13,294 nucleotides of DNA from Lachnospiraceae bacterium (GTDB taxonomy: Bacteria; Bacillota; Clostridia; Lachnospirales; Lachnospiraceae): positions 1 to 13,294 of the forward strand of contig JAIECC010000431.1 of NCBI GenBank assembly GCA_029068665.1, in the 5' to 3' direction. The position numbers and the translations under genes were made by a program. Shown piece after piece: positions 12,846 through 13,294 of the stretch; position 1 is the stretch's first letter, and each line of letters begins with the position of its first letter. A model generated the notes under the pieces. The model searched no databases. It was not told the DNA's origin and worked only from the letters and a program-made list of their open reading frames with translations.

Positions 12846-13280
12846 ATGATTGAATCGGATACAATAAAGTTGCTGCGGGAATGTGATGCCGGTATAAAAA
12901 TGGGTGTTGAATCCATTGATGAAGTTCTGGATTATGTACACGACGAAACACTTGGCAAATGTCTTGTGGATTGTAAAGACGAACACAATAAGTTGAAAAA
13001 GGAAATACAGGTTCTTTTAGACAAATATCATGATGATGGAAAAGAACCCAATCCCATGGCGAAAAGCATGTCATGGATGAAAACAAATGTGAAACTGGTT
13101 ATGAATGAATCGGATGAAACAATTGCCGAATTAATGACAGATGGTTGTAATATGGGTGTAAAGTCTCTGAACAGATATTTGAACCAGTATAAAGCTGCAG
13201 ATGAAAAAACGAAGGATATTACGAAACGTTTAATAAATATTGAAGAAAGACTTGTTGTTGATATTCGTCACTTTTTATAA
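12846..13280 (+). CDS. helical protein of unknown function, ferritin-like four-helix type
   Basis: A 144-residue, apparently all-helical soluble protein. It begins MIESDTIKLLRECDAGIKMGVESIDEVLDYV and has four long amphipathic stretches: roughly residues 4-31, 34-60, 72-100 and 103-142, joined by turns such as DDGKEPNPMAK. This arrangement resembles DUF2383/ferritin-like bundles, but I see no clear pair of ExxH iron ligands, so metal binding is not supported. GIKMGVESIDEVL and NMGVKSLNRYLNQY look like an internal repeat (KMGVxSIxxxL / NMGVKSLNxYL), suggesting two-helix duplication. Similar proteins are common in Lachnospiraceae, unnamed. AAAAGGAG (12825-12832) lies 13 bases before ATG 12846, a rather long spacing. 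Preceding gap 12745-12845 is AT-rich with no convincing promoter or terminator. Confidence 0.8.
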   Translation: MIESDTIKLLRECDAGIKMGVESIDEVLDYVHDETLGKCLVDCKDEHNKLKKEIQVLLDKYHDDGKEPNPMAKSMSWMKTNVKLVMNESDETIAELMTDGCNMGVKSLNRYLNQYKAADEKTKDITKRLINIEERLVVDIRHFL

Positions 13281-13294
13281 GTAAAATATAGAAC

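Noticed and set aside
1..13294. CRISPR array, tRNA, rRNA, insertion sequence or phage genes
   Set aside because: No regularly spaced repeats, no cloverleaf or rRNA-like stretches, and no transposase, integrase or phage structural motifs were seen on either strand.

Overview
The window looks like chromosome of a spore-forming, low-to-moderate GC Firmicute, most likely a gut Clostridia member of the Lachnospiraceae type. The evidence is the block tmk-yaaR-holB-ricT-trmN6-rsmI, which follows the Bacillus/Clostridia order, the sporulation pair spmA-spmB, strong AGGAGG-type ribosome binding sites throughout, and protein styles I associate with Lachnospiraceae. I could run no database search, so family names rest on motifs and remembered family sequences.

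Layout. 1-495: the 3' part of a small multi-pass membrane protein whose start lies upstream of the window. 590-3151: a polar amino acid ABC importer (binding lipoprotein, permease, ATPase) behind a sigma-A-like promoter, with a hairpin between the first two genes. 3203-7974: a housekeeping run, apparently read through from the transporter, for thymidylate kinase, YaaR, DNA polymerase III delta prime, RicT, a tRNA adenine methyltransferase and RsmI. 7985-8788: a divergent PPM-type phosphatase immediately after rsmI. 8883-10089: spmA and spmB behind a candidate sigma-E promoter. 10181-10339: a 52-residue acidic protein with its own promoter, followed by a strong hairpin terminator at 10398-10440. 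10448-11323 (minus): a LysR regulator divergent from a 77-residue protein and an alpha/beta-hydrolase-fold protein (to 12744). 12846-13280: a helical protein of unknown function.

Most notable points. (1) The binding lipoprotein appears to be circularly permuted: the segment that normally ends this fold sits just after the lipobox, and the protein stops where that segment would normally begin. Its partner ATPase carries a roughly 65-residue charged insertion between Walker A and the Q-loop. (2) The tmk-yaaR gap, where Bacillus has darA (yaaQ), holds a compact 62-nt sequence that folds on paper into a three-way junction with a tandem G.A pair and a GCGAAGC mini-hairpin. (3) The LysR intergenic region has a perfect 10-bp inverted repeat, centred within nested outer arms, that covers the lysR -35 box. 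(4) The hydrolase-fold protein lacks the usual nucleophile serine and acid aspartate.

How the parts fit: the importer and the housekeeping genes can be co-transcribed, so nutrient uptake, dTTP supply, clamp loading, RNase Y modulation and RNA modification share a transcript. The LysR protein probably controls itself and the two divergent genes. The spm pair is predicted to be expressed in the mother cell during sporulation.
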